The notes under the pieces were generated by a model. The model was given only the letters and a program-made list of their open reading frames with translations. It was not told the DNA's origin and searched no databases. A stretch of DNA of 34,406 nt from Okeania sp. KiyG1. Lineage in GTDB: Bacteria; Cyanobacteriota; Cyanobacteriia; Cyanobacteriales; Microcoleaceae. Shown here piece by piece: positions 1 through 8,643 of the stretch; position 1 is the first letter of the stretch, and the number at the start of each line of letters is the position of its first letter. Location of the stretch: contig NZ_BLZO01000027.1 in NCBI RefSeq assembly GCF_014132355.1, positions 1 through 34,406 on the forward strand, read 5' to 3'. The translations under genes were made by a program, and so were the position numbers.

Positions 1-45
1 AAACAATATTAACTTTATTTTACTATTTTATTACTTATTTTAGAT

Positions 46-3000
46 ATGTCAGGACGTTTACTTCGGAATATCTGGAGAGTTCTCGATACAGACATTGAGT
101 TTAACTTGGCCAACATTGATTTGATTTGGCTCACGCTTGAAGAAAAATTGCGCTTGAGAGGAGTCAAAGTAACTGGCGATTATATGACTATTTTGCGTCT
201 GATGCTGCGAAGCACCTCAGATGACGAAATAGCAAAAGAGCTGGGTAAAGCTAAATCAACTATCGCTAATAAAAAGACAGCTATTCGCAGAGATTTGAAC
301 GATCTGTTAAAAGATAATAATGTTTCTCTTCCCGATAGAGATGAAGAATACCTAAAACGTTTATCTGAAGCTGGTGCGATCGCTAGTAATCTTTCCGTTA
401 CTGGCAGTGGTATAGAGGCAAGCAAGGCAGTTTTTGAACTGATGGAGACCCTCCAAAAAGGTAAAAATGTGGGGGAACTCAAACCTATTATCGACAATAT
501 CAATTCGGTACTCGATGTGCTTAACTCGCCTTTGAAAAAAGTTGTCGAGGTGGGTTTACCTTTTTTGTCTATTGCAACTGGAATTATTTCTTATATTGTT
601 GAACAAACTCGTCAGGAACCCACCTTAGAAGATTCGGTGGAGTTGATAGCTCAGGTAGCTTATTTAGAAAGTATTAGACAATTTTTTATAGAACATCCAG
701 AAATTCAAGATAGGTTGACAGAAACTGAAGCTTCGGAAGCGGTACAAAAACAGATTAATAAGTTGGATGAAGAAATTAATTTTAATGACCGAGATGCTAA
801 GGATACTTTGATTTGTTTTTATGATTCACCTTTGAGAAAAAAAATTGATGAGATTTTATTTGCAAGTCTAAAAGAGTCTGGTTTGGATAAAAATACTGCC
901 AAAATTGTTACTGAAAGAATTTCTCGCAGTACCCATCGCTATATTAAGGAAATAGTGGTACAGGTGAAAAATGATGCTCAAAAATTAGCCGGATTTTATG
1001 GGGATAGTTGGCAGCAAAATTTGGAAGCTTATACCAGTATTGATAATTATTTGGAGGAGGCGATCGCTACTAAACCACAGGAAAAAGTATTTGACGAAAA
1101 TTTCACTTTTAGGCAAATTTATGTACCACTAGAAGTCAAATCTGTTAACTCTGATGGGAAGCTTGAAGAAAGAGCAACATCTCAGAATATTGAGGAGTGG
1201 GCAAAAACAATTTTGTTGGATGAAAACAAAGACAAACAAGTGTTATTTATTCAAGCGGGACCGGGAAGAGGAAAAAGTGTATTTTGCCGGATGTTTGCTG
1301 ACTGGGTGCGACAGGAATTACATCCTATTTATACGCCTATTTTGATTCGGTTGCGGGATATCAGAAATTTTGCAGCTAATATTGATGAGACTCTAGCTGA
1401 TGCTGTGGGTTGGGATTTTGTCAAGACTAATAGCGGTTGGTTGACAGACCGCAATACTCGGTTTCTATTTTTGCTGGATGGGTTTGATGAGTTGTTGTTG
1501 GAGCGGGGAGCGAGTAATGAGTTGAAGGTGTTTTTAGACCAGGTGGCGCAGTTTCAGAAACAGGCAGCAGAAAATAAGGAGCGCGGTCATCGGGTATTGA
1601 TTACAGGTAGACCTTTGGCACTTTATGGTATTGAAAGGTTGATGCCTCCTAATTTAGAGCGGGTGAGTATTTTGCCTATGGGTAATGATATTCAGCAAGG
1701 GTGGTTTCAAAAGTGGCAGATGATTTTAGGGGAGGAGGAAGCAGAAAAGTTTCGAGAATTTTTGCACAGCGAACAATGTCCGGTGCAGGTTAAGGTGTTG
1801 GCGCGGGAGCCACTTTTGTTGTATTTGCTTGCTGCAATGCACCGGGATAAGCAGTTACAGAGGGAGATGTTTGCTACTTCTGATGTTGGTGGGGCGAAAG
1901 TTTTGATTTATGATCAGGCGTTGGAATGGGTGCTGGAAAAACAGCGAGTAGAAAATGGTCAAAATCTTAATCCTAAAATTACGAAGTTGGAGTCAGAAGA
2001 TTTGGAAATTTTGTTGGCAGAAGCGGGGTTGTGTGTGGTGCAGTCTGGTGGGGAATATGCTGCTATAAAAATGATTGAAGACCGACTGGTGGAACAGGGA
2101 TATAAGGAGTTGCAGGCGTTAATTGAAAAAGCTAGGCAAGATAAACAAGAGGATGGGCTGAAAAATGCTTTGGCTGCTTTTTATTTGAAGTCGGCAGCGG
2201 AGGCGGAAAATTCAGTGGAGTTTTTCCACAAGAGTTTTGGTGAGTTTCTCTGTGCAAAACGGATGGCAGAAAGTCTGGAAGATTTGACGCTGAAAACTGG
2301 GAGGCGACGTAAGACTTATGTGGTGTCTGATAAGGAGTTGGAATGGCAGGTTTACGATCTGTTTGGTTATGGTAATTTGACGGCGGAAGTTGTGGAATAT
2401 TTGATGGCGTTGTTGGTGAAAAGTGAGGTTGAGTTAGTAGTGTTGTTTGAGCGGTTGCATGGGTTTTATGTAGACTGGAGTGAAGGGGAGTTTATTGAGG
2501 CGACGGAGGAAACTTTACCTCAGAAAAAGGCGAGGCAGTTGCAGCAGTGGGGTATTGAGTCTGGGCAACGTCGGGCGAATATTTATACAGGGTTGAATGT
2601 GATGATTTTGTTGTTTGAGTTGCATCGTTATGGGCAGTTTCAGGAGGAGTTGCAGGAGCAGTTGCATTTTTATCCTTGCGGTCAACCTGATAGTGAAGAT
2701 TTTGAGAAAACAAGATTATTAAGGATTATTGGTTATAGCCAATGTCTTGGAATTGCTGCTTTTGTGGAAATAGTAGGTAAGTTCCTCAGTAGTGCCGACC
2801 TCAGTAGTGCCGACCTCAGTAGTGCCGACCTCAGTAGTGCCGACCTCAGTAGTGCCGACCTCAGTAGTGCCGACCTCAGTAGTGCTGACCTCAGTCGTGC
2901 TGACCTCAGTAGTGCTGACCTCAGTAGTGCCAACCTCAGAAATGCCAACCTCAGTCGTGCTGACCTCAGTCGTGCTGACCTCAGAAATGCCAACCTCAGT

Positions 3001-3417
3001 CGTGCTGACCTCAGAAATGCCAACCTCAGTAGTGCCAACCTCAGAAATGCCAACCTCAGTAGTGCTGACCTCAGAAATGCCAACCTCAGTAGTGCCAACC
3101 TCAGTCGTGCTGACCTCAGTCGTGCTGACCTCAGTAGTGCCAACCTCAGAAATGCCAACCTCAGTCGTGCCAACCTCAGTCGTGCTGACCTCAGTCGTGC
3201 CAACCTCAGAAATGCCAACCTCAGTAGTGCCGACCTCAGTAGTGCCAACCTCAGTAGTGCCGACCTCAGAGATGCCGACCTTAGAAGTGCCAACCTCAGT
3301 AGTGCCAACCTCAGTGATGCCGACCTCAGTAGTGCTAATCTCAGTGATGCCGACCTCAGCAATATAAAATGGAATAACAACACAGTATGGCCTCGTGCTT
3401 TCGGGATACCTACATGA
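46..3417 (+). CDS. NACHT-type STAND ATPase with N-terminal HTH and C-terminal pentapeptide repeats
   Basis: This 1123-aa protein is a multidomain STAND NTPase. Residues ~45-95 look like a LuxR/sigma-4-type helix-turn-helix. Residues ~178-195 form a hydrophobic helix of the kind seen in cyanobacterial NACHT proteins. The NTPase core has Walker A GPGRGKS (405-411) and a Walker B/NACHT motif LLDGFDEL (~476-483), followed by an alpha-helical region to ~915. From ~917 to ~1107 there are about 38 pentapeptide repeats of A(D/N)LSS/R type, expected to fold as a right-handed beta helix. STAND ATPases of this class act as oligomerising sensors or switches, some in antiphage defence; the ligand and effector output here are unknown. 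The ATG at 46 has no clear Shine-Dalgarno, but the HTH follows directly. The next ORF overlaps its last 23 bases. ATPase identity is confident; any immune role is inference. Confidence 0.9.
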   Translation: MSGRLLRNIWRVLDTDIEFNLANIDLIWLTLEEKLRLRGVKVTGDYMTILRLMLRSTSDDEIAKELGKAKSTIANKKTAIRRDLNDLLKDNNVSLPDRDEEYLKRLSEAGAIASNLSVTGSGIEASKAVFELMETLQKGKNVGELKPIIDNINSVLDVLNSPLKKVVEVGLPFLSIATGIISYIVEQTRQEPTLEDSVELIAQVAYLESIRQFFIEHPEIQDRLTETEASEAVQKQINKLDEEINFNDRDAKDTLICFYDSPLRKKIDEILFASLKESGLDKNTAKIVTERISRSTHRYIKEIVVQVKNDAQKLAGFYGDSWQQNLEAYTSIDNYLEEAIATKPQEKVFDENFTFRQIYVPLEVKSVNSDGKLEERATSQNIEEWAKTILLDENKDKQVLFIQAGPGRGKSVFCRMFADWVRQELHPIYTPILIRLRDIRNFAANIDETLADAVGWDFVKTNSGWLTDRNTRFLFLLDGFDELLLERGASNELKVFLDQVAQFQKQAAENKERGHRVLITGRPLALYGIERLMPPNLERVSILPMGNDIQQGWFQKWQMILGEEEAEKFREFLHSEQCPVQVKVLAREPLLLYLLAAMHRDKQLQREMFATSDVGGAKVLIYDQALEWVLEKQRVENGQNLNPKITKLESEDLEILLAEAGLCVVQSGGEYAAIKMIEDRLVEQGYKELQALIEKARQDKQEDGLKNALAAFYLKSAAEAENSVEFFHKSFGEFLCAKRMAESLEDLTLKTGRRRKTYVVSDKELEWQVYDLFGYGNLTAEVVEYLMALLVKSEVELVVLFERLHGFYVDWSEGEFIEATEETLPQKKARQLQQWGIESGQRRANIYTGLNVMILLFELHRYGQFQEELQEQLHFYPCGQPDSEDFEKTRLLRIIGYSQCLGIAAFVEIVGKFLSSADLSSADLSSADLSSADLSSADLSSADLSSADLSRADLSSADLSSANLRNANLSRADLSRADLRNANLSRADLRNANLSSANLRNANLSSADLRNANLSSANLSRADLSRADLSSANLRNANLSRANLSRADLSRANLRNANLSSADLSSANLSSADLRDADLRSANLSSANLSDADLSSANLSDADLSNIKWNNNTVWPRAFGIPT
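2791..3362 (+). repeat. 15-bp tandem repeat encoding the pentapeptide tail
   Basis: About 38 consecutive 15-bp units of the form AGTGCCGACCTCAGT lie inside the NACHT gene. The first six or seven are almost identical at the DNA level, including synonymous sites; later units alternate among a few variants (AGTGCC/AGTGCT/CGTGCT/AGAAAT with GAC or AAC). Because 15 is divisible by 3, several other frames are also open, which creates long spurious ORFs on both strands. Near-identity at silent positions suggests recent expansion or homogenisation. Confidence 0.95.
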
Positions 3418-3990
3418 AGCAACTGGAGTACTAGAAACTCTCTCTCCCAAGCTATTTCTATTTTTTTACGACCGCCGAGAAGGTTTAGGAGAAAGCAAAG
3501 AAAACTTAGAAAAAAATCGCAAAATATTTGCCTCCAAATTACCCGAACATCTGCGCGATTCCCTATTTAATCTCGACGGCGTAATAGAAACCGAATACCT
3601 CGAACTTTTGACACAAAGAATCGAGTATTTTCGCGACGATATTCCCGACGAAGGCTATTATTATCCTGTCCGACTAAATGATACTTATGGACTTCTAATA
3701 GCCGCTTCTTTTCCTAACAATAAAACTCGTCATCCCACCAACAGCATCGCCCAACTAAAAAACCAAATCGAAGCCAAACTCAAAGATTCATCGGGCAAAA
3801 TTCAAACAGGTAATCTCGGACAAACTTGGTTAGTATTAGCGGAATTAGCTAATAACAAAAACCCAGAACAAATCGCCAAACAATGCTGCGAAACATTAAA
3901 TCTTGGCTACCACTGGAAAGAAGATTTACAAGGTCAAGGAAAACTGTTAGGAGGAACAATCTTTGAATTACGACAATACGGCATTACCAT

Positions 3991-4093
3991 GTCATTTCAG
4001 TTATCAGTTATCAGTTATCAGTTATCAGTATCAGTTAACAGTTATCAGTTAACAGTACCTCTGGCTAAACCCAGAGGCTTGAAATACTGAATC
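3991..4093 (+). repeat. CAGTTATCAG-type dispersed repeat inserted in the pseudogene
   Basis: It begins GTCATTTCAGTTATCAG, continues with several CAGTTATCAG/CAGTTAACAG copies, and ends with CAGTACCTCT...AGAGGCTTGAAATACTGAATC-like sequence. The same order of parts recurs at 6523-6629, so this is one defined element and not only a microsatellite. The AGAGG...CCTCT parts can pair. Confidence 0.8.
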
Positions 4094-4463
4094 TAAATTT
4101 TTTTTCATCCCCTTAAAAGGGGAGGCTTGAGACCTTATTTTTTGGTCAGAAAATATAGATTTTTCCTCACCACCAACTATTGAAGAAATCCAGAAAAATA
4201 ATCATCTCATAATTTCTCTCTATCCCAACGAACAAACAGCCACAAAAGCAGCATAATTTAACTTTGATTGGCTCCGTTTACTTTGTTACCTGCACAAAAT
4301 TTTCTGGGCTTATGCTCAGAGTCGCTATCTGAAAGAATTACTCAAAAAATCTGCCATAGAAATTCAACAATATATCCAAGAAATCCAGAACTATCAAAAC
4401 CCTAGTTTAAATCTCAAACTACTACAGAAAATATTAGTAAAATCTCAAACTACATTATCTAAC

Positions 4464-4611
4464 TATAGCATTTCCTAAGCTAGTGAGGTACAGTTCTTTC
4501 GATCCCCCCTAACCCCCCTTGAGAAGGGAGGAACTGGAAGTCCCCCTTTTTAAGGGGGATTTAGGGGGATCTATTGATGTACCTCACGCCCGTTGAAAAC
4601 TGCTATATTCA
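4464..4611. mobile_element. MITE-like element with TATAGCA ends, inserted in the pseudogene
   Basis: The left end reads TATAGCATTTCC and the right end, reverse complemented, TATAGCAGTTTTC. Just inside lies a second inverted motif, GTGAGGTACA...TGTACCTCAC. The centre is a C-rich/G-rich palindrome (GATCCCCCCTAACCCCC against GGGGGATTTAGGGGGATC). Coding sequence of the pseudogene is recognisable on both sides. There is no room for a transposase, so it would be non-autonomous. Confidence 0.75.
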
Positions 4612-5280
4612 ATTAACTTAGGCTATTTCGACAGTCAAATCCGCACCATAGAAATTAATCTGATAAACTACCAAAGACGCTTAGATAGAATCAGAGAAAA
4701 AGCTATATCAAAAGCCGTCGAAAATCTCTTACCTGAAAACATTCCCACTCCAATTTCCCAACTTTCCAAACTAACAATAAATGGAGAAGATATTTCATCA
4801 ATATTAGCTCGTTTAATAACCACCCCCGGAGTCACAACAGACCTCAAATTTCTCGAAAAATTCCCTCAATAAATAACCGAAAAATATCTGCTGCAAATGC
4901 AAAAAGACTATGCCAATCTCAGCCCCAATTGAAAACTATTAGAAGACCTAATAAACTCCATTCGTGGCATCACAGAAATAGAACAAGCAGAGAGCGATCG
5001 CCACTTTCAAGATTTAGTCGCCATTATCGGTGTGGGATTAGGTGCCGGTGCCAGCGTTGCTTCCATTTATGGTCACTTTCCTTATATAACCGATACTAAC
5101 AGAGTCAGCAGTCATCCAGTAGGCAACTTGCTCTCTAAATTTTCAGTCCCCGAACCCTGGTTAGCACCAGGAATTTCAATTATATTCAGTTTGAGTGCCA
5201 GCATTATTGGTATAGTATTGACTGTAGCGATCGTCAAACTGCGGTATATAACCAAAAACTGCAAGCAAAATTCTCAATAG

Positions 5281-5412
5281 ACATCTCCTTAACGAAGTCA
5301 GAAGTCAGAAGTCAGAAGTCAGAAGTTATTTTTGTAACAGGTATTTTGAGCAACTCTCCAAAAATATTTCGCCTTAAAAGGCAGGATTTTAGACCCAATT
5401 ATTTTGAGAAAA
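5281..5412 (+). repeat. dispersed ~130-bp element (copy 1)
   Basis: It starts at the stop codon of the pseudogene with ACATCTCCTTAACGAAGTCAG, includes four-fold AGAAGTC repeats, then TTTTTGTAACAGG, GAGCAACTCTCCAAAAATA, TTTCGCCTTAAAAGGC and CCAATTATTTTGA. The same order of blocks occurs on the opposite strand at 31481-31600. Confidence 0.85.
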
Positions 5413-5724
5413 GAGGGAGTAGAGAGTAGTGCAGGATGGCAGAAATAACGAAGCAGTTACAAAATCCTAAAAGCCTTACCAATCAATACTTTTTACTTTT
5501 AAATTTTGACTTTTAACTTCCGCGTAGTGGCAGTAAGTTTCAGTAAGTAAATACAAATAAATATTACACCAATAACATAGATTTTAGGTGAGTTAAGAAA
5601 AATCATAGAATCTCTGTTATTATTCACAACTCTTTGATATTTAATTCTACCTACTTACTGAATAATTAATGCGCGATCGCCCTCAGTTACTCAAATATTT
5701 TTCATGACCTAATTTGCTGTATTT
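5413..5724. other. gene-free stretch
   Basis: AT-rich sequence with a short run of CTTTTGACTTTTAACTTCC type near 5495-5522 and one HIP1 octamer (GCGATCGC) near 5673. No gene, clear promoter or terminator is visible. Confidence 0.5.
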
Positions 5725-5928
5725 CTATTTCTCTTCGCTTCTTGTATCTGTACGACTATCTCCTGGTTTAAACGGCTCTCTATTAGCAATAAGCTCGGAT
5801 TGAATATTGCCTTCATATTGTAATTTATCTAACTTTAGATTAGTAAAATTACTGGTTACTTCTGGAATAATACTGATTCCTACTAACGCAAAATTGACCA
5901 AAAGGATTGAGACGATATGTTTGTTCAT
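5725..5928 (-). CDS. small protein with N-terminal hydrophobic signal or anchor
   Basis: This 67-aa protein starts at ATG 5928 (MNKHIVSILLVNFALVGIS). The reading frame extends 14 codons further to a TTG at 5970, but the ATG sits directly before a typical signal or anchor sequence, so it is preferred. Residues ~5-22 are hydrophobic. The rest is polar and ends in a charged tail containing FKPGDSRTDTRSEEK. That arrangement suggests a small exported or membrane-anchored protein. No family is recognised and no cleavage site is clear. It stands alone on the minus strand in a repeat-rich spacer with only a weak purine stretch upstream, so it may be a real small gene or a chance ORF; the signal-like N-terminus favours the former. 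Confidence 0.5.
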   Translation of the reverse strand: MNKHIVSILLVNFALVGISIIPEVTSNFTNLKLDKLQYEGNIQSELIANREPFKPGDSRTDTRSEEK

Positions 5929-6287
5929 AACTTTAAAGATTGATAATAGTCTATATCCGCTTATTCTCAATCTCTAGATAGAAATCAGGATGATTTTAAT
6001 TACATCAATTTAATCCTCTTGAATCATATATTCAACACTAAAAATAAATTTTTCCAGAAAAATTTCACATATTAGTCGGAGAAAGTGTTTGCAAAATACT
6101 TAGTTTGTTTTAATTTCCTCTAACATGAGATCCGCTTCCTCAAAAATTTAATATTGTTTCCCTTTAAAATACTTAACAATAATGTGGGAAATACAAAATA
6201 AAGGAATAGGGGTAGTAAAGGTGAGTGAGGAGAATTGTTTGATTGACTAGAGGTAGATGAAGTAGAAAAGGGAGTAGGAAAGAATTT
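5929..6287. other. gene-free AT-rich stretch
   Basis: It would contain the promoter of the small minus-strand ORF. Otherwise only AT-rich sequence and purine-rich runs (GGGAGTAGG type) are visible, with no gene or strong palindrome. Confidence 0.4.
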
Positions 6288-6432
6288 ATATCATGTCCGG
6301 TTGAATACTTATAATTAAGATAGTAGGGGAGTAGGGAAGTAGGGGAGTAGGGGAGTAGGGAAAATAGAAAGATTTACTGTTGAAGCACTCATGATAAGTT
6401 TTTTCCAGAGCGCTCTTATCCGGACATGATAT
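6288..6432. mobile_element. MITE-like element with ATATCATGTCCGG inverted ends (copy 1)
   Basis: The ends are ATATCATGTCCGGTTGAATA and ...TTATCCGGACATGATAT, a near-perfect inverted repeat of about 14 bp; next to the left end is TTATAATTA. The interior is a GTAGGGGA repeat and is unrelated to the interior of the second copy at 13608-13737. Shared ends with different interiors suggest that only the ends are under constraint for movement. Confidence 0.75.
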
Positions 6433-6522
6433 TAGACCTTGAACTACTGTTTAAACAGTTATAGATTGGTTAACTCTTTTAGGAGTCAGGTAGGGGAGCT
6501 TTAGGTAGGGCGACGTACAGGG

Positions 6523-6629
6523 GTCATTTCAGTTATCAGTTATTCAGTTATCAGTTAGCCTCCTCCGGAGGAACTGCGCCCTTCAGTACCTCTTGACCTA
6601 GGAAAGTCAGAGGCTTGAAATATTGAATC
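6523..6629 (+). repeat. CAGTTATCAG-type dispersed repeat (copy 2)
   Basis: It has the same head (GTCATTTCAGTTATCAG) and tail (CAGTACCTCT...AGAGGCTTGAAATATTGAATC) as the element inside the pseudogene at 3991-4093. A CCTCCGGAGG palindrome lies in the middle. Confidence 0.75.
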
Positions 6630-6854
6630 AGGACTTACCCATGCTTCACCTTGAAAGCGCCATATGTAGGGACGTTAGCGGAGCTTTGCGCTAGCAAATG
6701 GCATTTGCCCCTACTGTGGTTGACTGAAATGAAAATCGCTGTACACCATACTTCTTGGCCAAAAAACCCTACCTTTGCAAAGATACCAAATGGCTTCTAT
6801 AAAATCTTACTTTTGACTTTTGACTTTTGACTTTTGACTTTTGACTTTTGACTT
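6630..6854. repeat. half-element of the AGGACTTACGCA family plus TTTTGACT tandem repeat
   Basis: From 6630 the sequence reads AGGACTTACCCATGCTTCA and continues with ...CATATGTAGGGACG...AAATGGCATTTGCCCC, resembling the interior of the elements at 10473-10602 and 31737-31825, but the right-hand TGCGTAAGTCCT end is missing. From 6809 to about 6854 there are six tandem copies of the octamer TTTTGACT. Confidence 0.6.
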
Positions 6855-7126
6855 CCGTGAAACGGAATGGCCTTTGCCTAGAATCTTAAATCAAAAAAGG
6901 TAGATTCTGACAAAAACTTTAAATATATTGTCACTTGTCAAGCTTTAAGGGCATTTTAGGTCCAAAAACCCCCTGAATATTACAAAATATTAAGAGAATA
7001 ATGAGAAAGTGAACAAAATGCCTCAAAATACTTGCTGAAGGTAGTTATGTCAGAAGGTATTTTGTCCTTCTTACTAGCTAACCAATTTTGAAGCAACCTT
7101 TTACCTTAACTCTGTTGGAATAAAGC
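6855..7126 (+). promoter_or_regulatory. leader and likely promoter region of apcA
   Basis: This is the 270-base repeat-free stretch just upstream of apcA and must hold its promoter or leader. A small hairpin AGAAGG...TCCTTCT is visible near 7050-7070. No convincing -35/-10 pair can be singled out by eye, and the ribosome binding site before the apcA ATG is weak (TTGGA about 10 bases upstream). Confidence 0.4.
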
Positions 7127-7612
7127 ATGAGTATAATTACCAAATCAATCGTTAATGCAGATGCTGAGGCTCGTTATCTGAGTCCCGGCGAATTAGACCG
7201 AATCAAGACTTTTGTTATCTCTGGCGAGCGTCGCGTTCGGATCGCTCAAATTATGAGTGAATCTCGTGAGCGTATTATTAAGGAAGCTGGAAATCAGCTT
7301 TTCCAGAAGCGTCCTGATGTTGTTTCTCCTGGTGGCAATGCCTACGGTGAAGAAATGACTGCTACTTGCTTGCGCGATCTAGATTATTATTTGCGTTTGA
7401 TCAGCTACGGTATTGTTGCTGGAGACGTTACTCCTATTGAAGAGATCGGACTTGTAGGTGTTACTGAAATGTATAAGTCTTTGGGCACTCCCATCGAAGC
7501 TGTTGCTGAAGGTGTTCGCTGCATGAAGAATGTTGCTACTTCCCTTCTCTCAGGTGATGATGCTAGCGAAGCTGGTGGTTACTTTGACTATGTTATTGGT
7601 GCTATGAGTTAA
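7127..7612 (+). CDS. apcA: allophycocyanin alpha subunit
   Basis: This 161-aa protein has the standard length and sequence of ApcA, a core biliprotein of the phycobilisome. Cys81 in [12 protein letters not shown] is the phycocyanobilin attachment site, and the SPGGNAYG loop at 67-74 is typical. It pairs with ApcB into the alpha-beta monomer that forms trimer discs of the core and passes excitation energy to the photosystems at the thylakoid surface. It is the first gene of apcA-apcB-apcC; apcE, often found just upstream in other cyanobacteria, is not here. Codon use looks optimised (GTT, GCT, CGT), as expected for a very highly expressed gene. The assignment is near certain. Confidence 0.98.
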   Translation: MSIITKSIVNADAEARYLSPGELDRIKTFVISGERRVRIAQIMSESRERIIKEAGNQLFQKRPDVVSPGGNAYGEEMTATCLRDLDYYLRLISYGIVAGDVTPIEEIGLVGVTEMYKSLGTPIEAVAEGVRCMKNVATSLLSGDDASEAGGYFDYVIGAMS

Positions 7613-7782
7613 GGCTAAATATTTTTTAGAGGTTAGATGAAAATTGATGAGAAGGGAAGATTTCAATAATTTGGAATTTCCTCAAATATCAAGTTGAAGT
7701 CTACTATCGAATATCTAAAATCCTGGCCTTCGCCTATCTAATAATTTTGAAGATTCAGCACATTTAAGGAAATCAATCAATA

Positions 7783-8268
7783 ATGCAAGACGCAATTACC
7801 TCTGTTATTAATTCTTCTGACATTCAAGGTAAATACCTTGATGGAACTGCTCTAGAGAAGCTCACTAACTACTTTGCCACAGGTGAACTACGGGTTCGGG
7901 CTGCAACTAGTATCAGCGCTAATGCTGCAACTATTGTTAAAGAAGCTGTAGCTAAGTCTCTACTTTATTCTGATATTACTCGTCCTGGTGGTAATATGTA
8001 CACCACTCGTCGTTATGCTGCTTGCATTCGTGACTTGGATTATTATCTGCGTTACGCTACCTACGCTATGCTAGCTGGCGATCCTTCTATTTTGGATGAG
8101 CGCGTATTAAATGGTTTAAAAGAAACTTACAATTCTTTGGGTGTTCCCATCGGTGCTACTGTACAAGCTATTCAAGCTATGAAGGAAGTTACTGCTGGTT
8201 TAGTCGGTCCTGATGCTGGAAAGGAAATGGGCGTTTACTTCGACTACATTTGCTCTGGGTTGAGCTAA
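7783..8268 (+). CDS. apcB: allophycocyanin beta subunit
   Basis: This 161-aa protein matches ApcB along its length. Cys81 in [12 protein letters not shown] binds phycocyanobilin, and Asn71 in RPGGNMYT is the position known to be gamma-N-methylated in beta phycobiliproteins. With ApcA it builds the allophycocyanin core trimers of the phycobilisome. It starts 170 bases after apcA with no terminator between them, so both are probably on one transcript. A strong hairpin 24 bases after its stop probably limits read-through into apcC. Confidence 0.98.
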   Translation: MQDAITSVINSSDIQGKYLDGTALEKLTNYFATGELRVRAATSISANAATIVKEAVAKSLLYSDITRPGGNMYTTRRYAACIRDLDYYLRYATYAMLAGDPSILDERVLNGLKETYNSLGVPIGATVQAIQAMKEVTAGLVGPDAGKEMGVYFDYICSGLS

Positions 8269-8292
8269 TTTGGCAATCAGTAAAAAAGTCCA

Positions 8293-8314
8293 AAAAAGGT
8301 AGATTTACCTTTTT
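8293..8314 (+). terminator. hairpin after apcB, probable partial terminator or processing site
   Basis: A perfect 9-bp inverted repeat (AAAAAGGTA / TACCTTTTT) with a 4-base GATT loop lies 24 bases after the apcB stop. The run of T is within the stem's 3' arm, as in terminators that overlap their stem. In other cyanobacteria abundant apcAB and rarer apcABC transcripts are known, which fits a leaky terminator or an RNA-stability element here. Confidence 0.65.
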
Positions 8315-8643
8315 GATTTAACTGATTTTGTACTATAAGGCTAGGGAAGCCTAGTATGAGTGTTAGATTACCAAAGGCTGATTATTTAATAAATAATTTG
8401 TTTTGGTAAGCTAGCATTGATTCTATAGGTTCCCTGCCTTAGGATTTTTTAGGTTTGAGATTTGAGGCGATCGCATTGCTTAGAAATGCTGATGTTAGAT
8501 TTAAGTATGGGATCGTCAATCTATGAGTGTTAGATAATCTCAAAATTAAATGATAGTTTAGATAAGTATTTGACTGTTTACCTTAAGTGTTTTACAAAAA
8601 GATTTAAGAAAATCTTCACTAAGTATTAGGAGAAATTTGTATT
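8315..8643 (+). other. apcB-apcC spacer
   Basis: The spacer holds no ORF of note. It contains a HIP1 octamer near 8466 and, just before apcC, the strong ribosome binding site TAGGAGA about 8 bases upstream of the ATG at 8644. The length leaves room for a separate apcC promoter, which I cannot identify by eye. Confidence 0.5.

Larger units (their letters stand above)
3395..5280 (+). pseudogene. decayed gene of unknown family with two C-terminal TM helices, interrupted by two repeats
   Basis: Coding-like sequence starts at 3395, overlapping the end of the NACHT gene, and runs open to about 3990, where a CAGTTATCAG-type repeat replaces coding sequence. Protein-like sequence resumes near 4159 (DFSSPPTIEEIQ...), has a stop at about 4255, continues (FNFDWLRLLCYLHKIF) to about 4463, and is broken by a second element at 4464-4611. 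It resumes as NLGYFDSQIRTIEIN with a coiled-coil look, with further stops near 4870 and 4930, and ends at 5280. The last ~80 residues hold two hydrophobic helices (around IGVGLGAGASVASIYG and ISIIFSLSASIIGIVLTVAI). I do not recognise the family. The position suggests a former partner of the NACHT ATPase, possibly membrane-associated; that is inference. Confidence 0.75.

Noticed and set aside
2719-3450. Long minus-strand ORFs and an alternate plus-strand ORF over the pentapeptide region
   Set aside because: A 15-bp repeat without stops in several frames creates them automatically. The pentapeptide frame continues a clear NACHT protein.
5032-5280. Stand-alone 82-aa membrane protein starting at GTG 5032
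   Set aside because: Coding-like sequence continues upstream through stop codons in the same frame, so this is the tail of the pseudogene and not a separate gene.
46-5280. Complete antiphage island around the NACHT gene
   Set aside because: The only neighbour is a decayed gene of unknown family; no nuclease, reverse transcriptase, cyclase or integrase is beside it, so a defence island cannot be supported.
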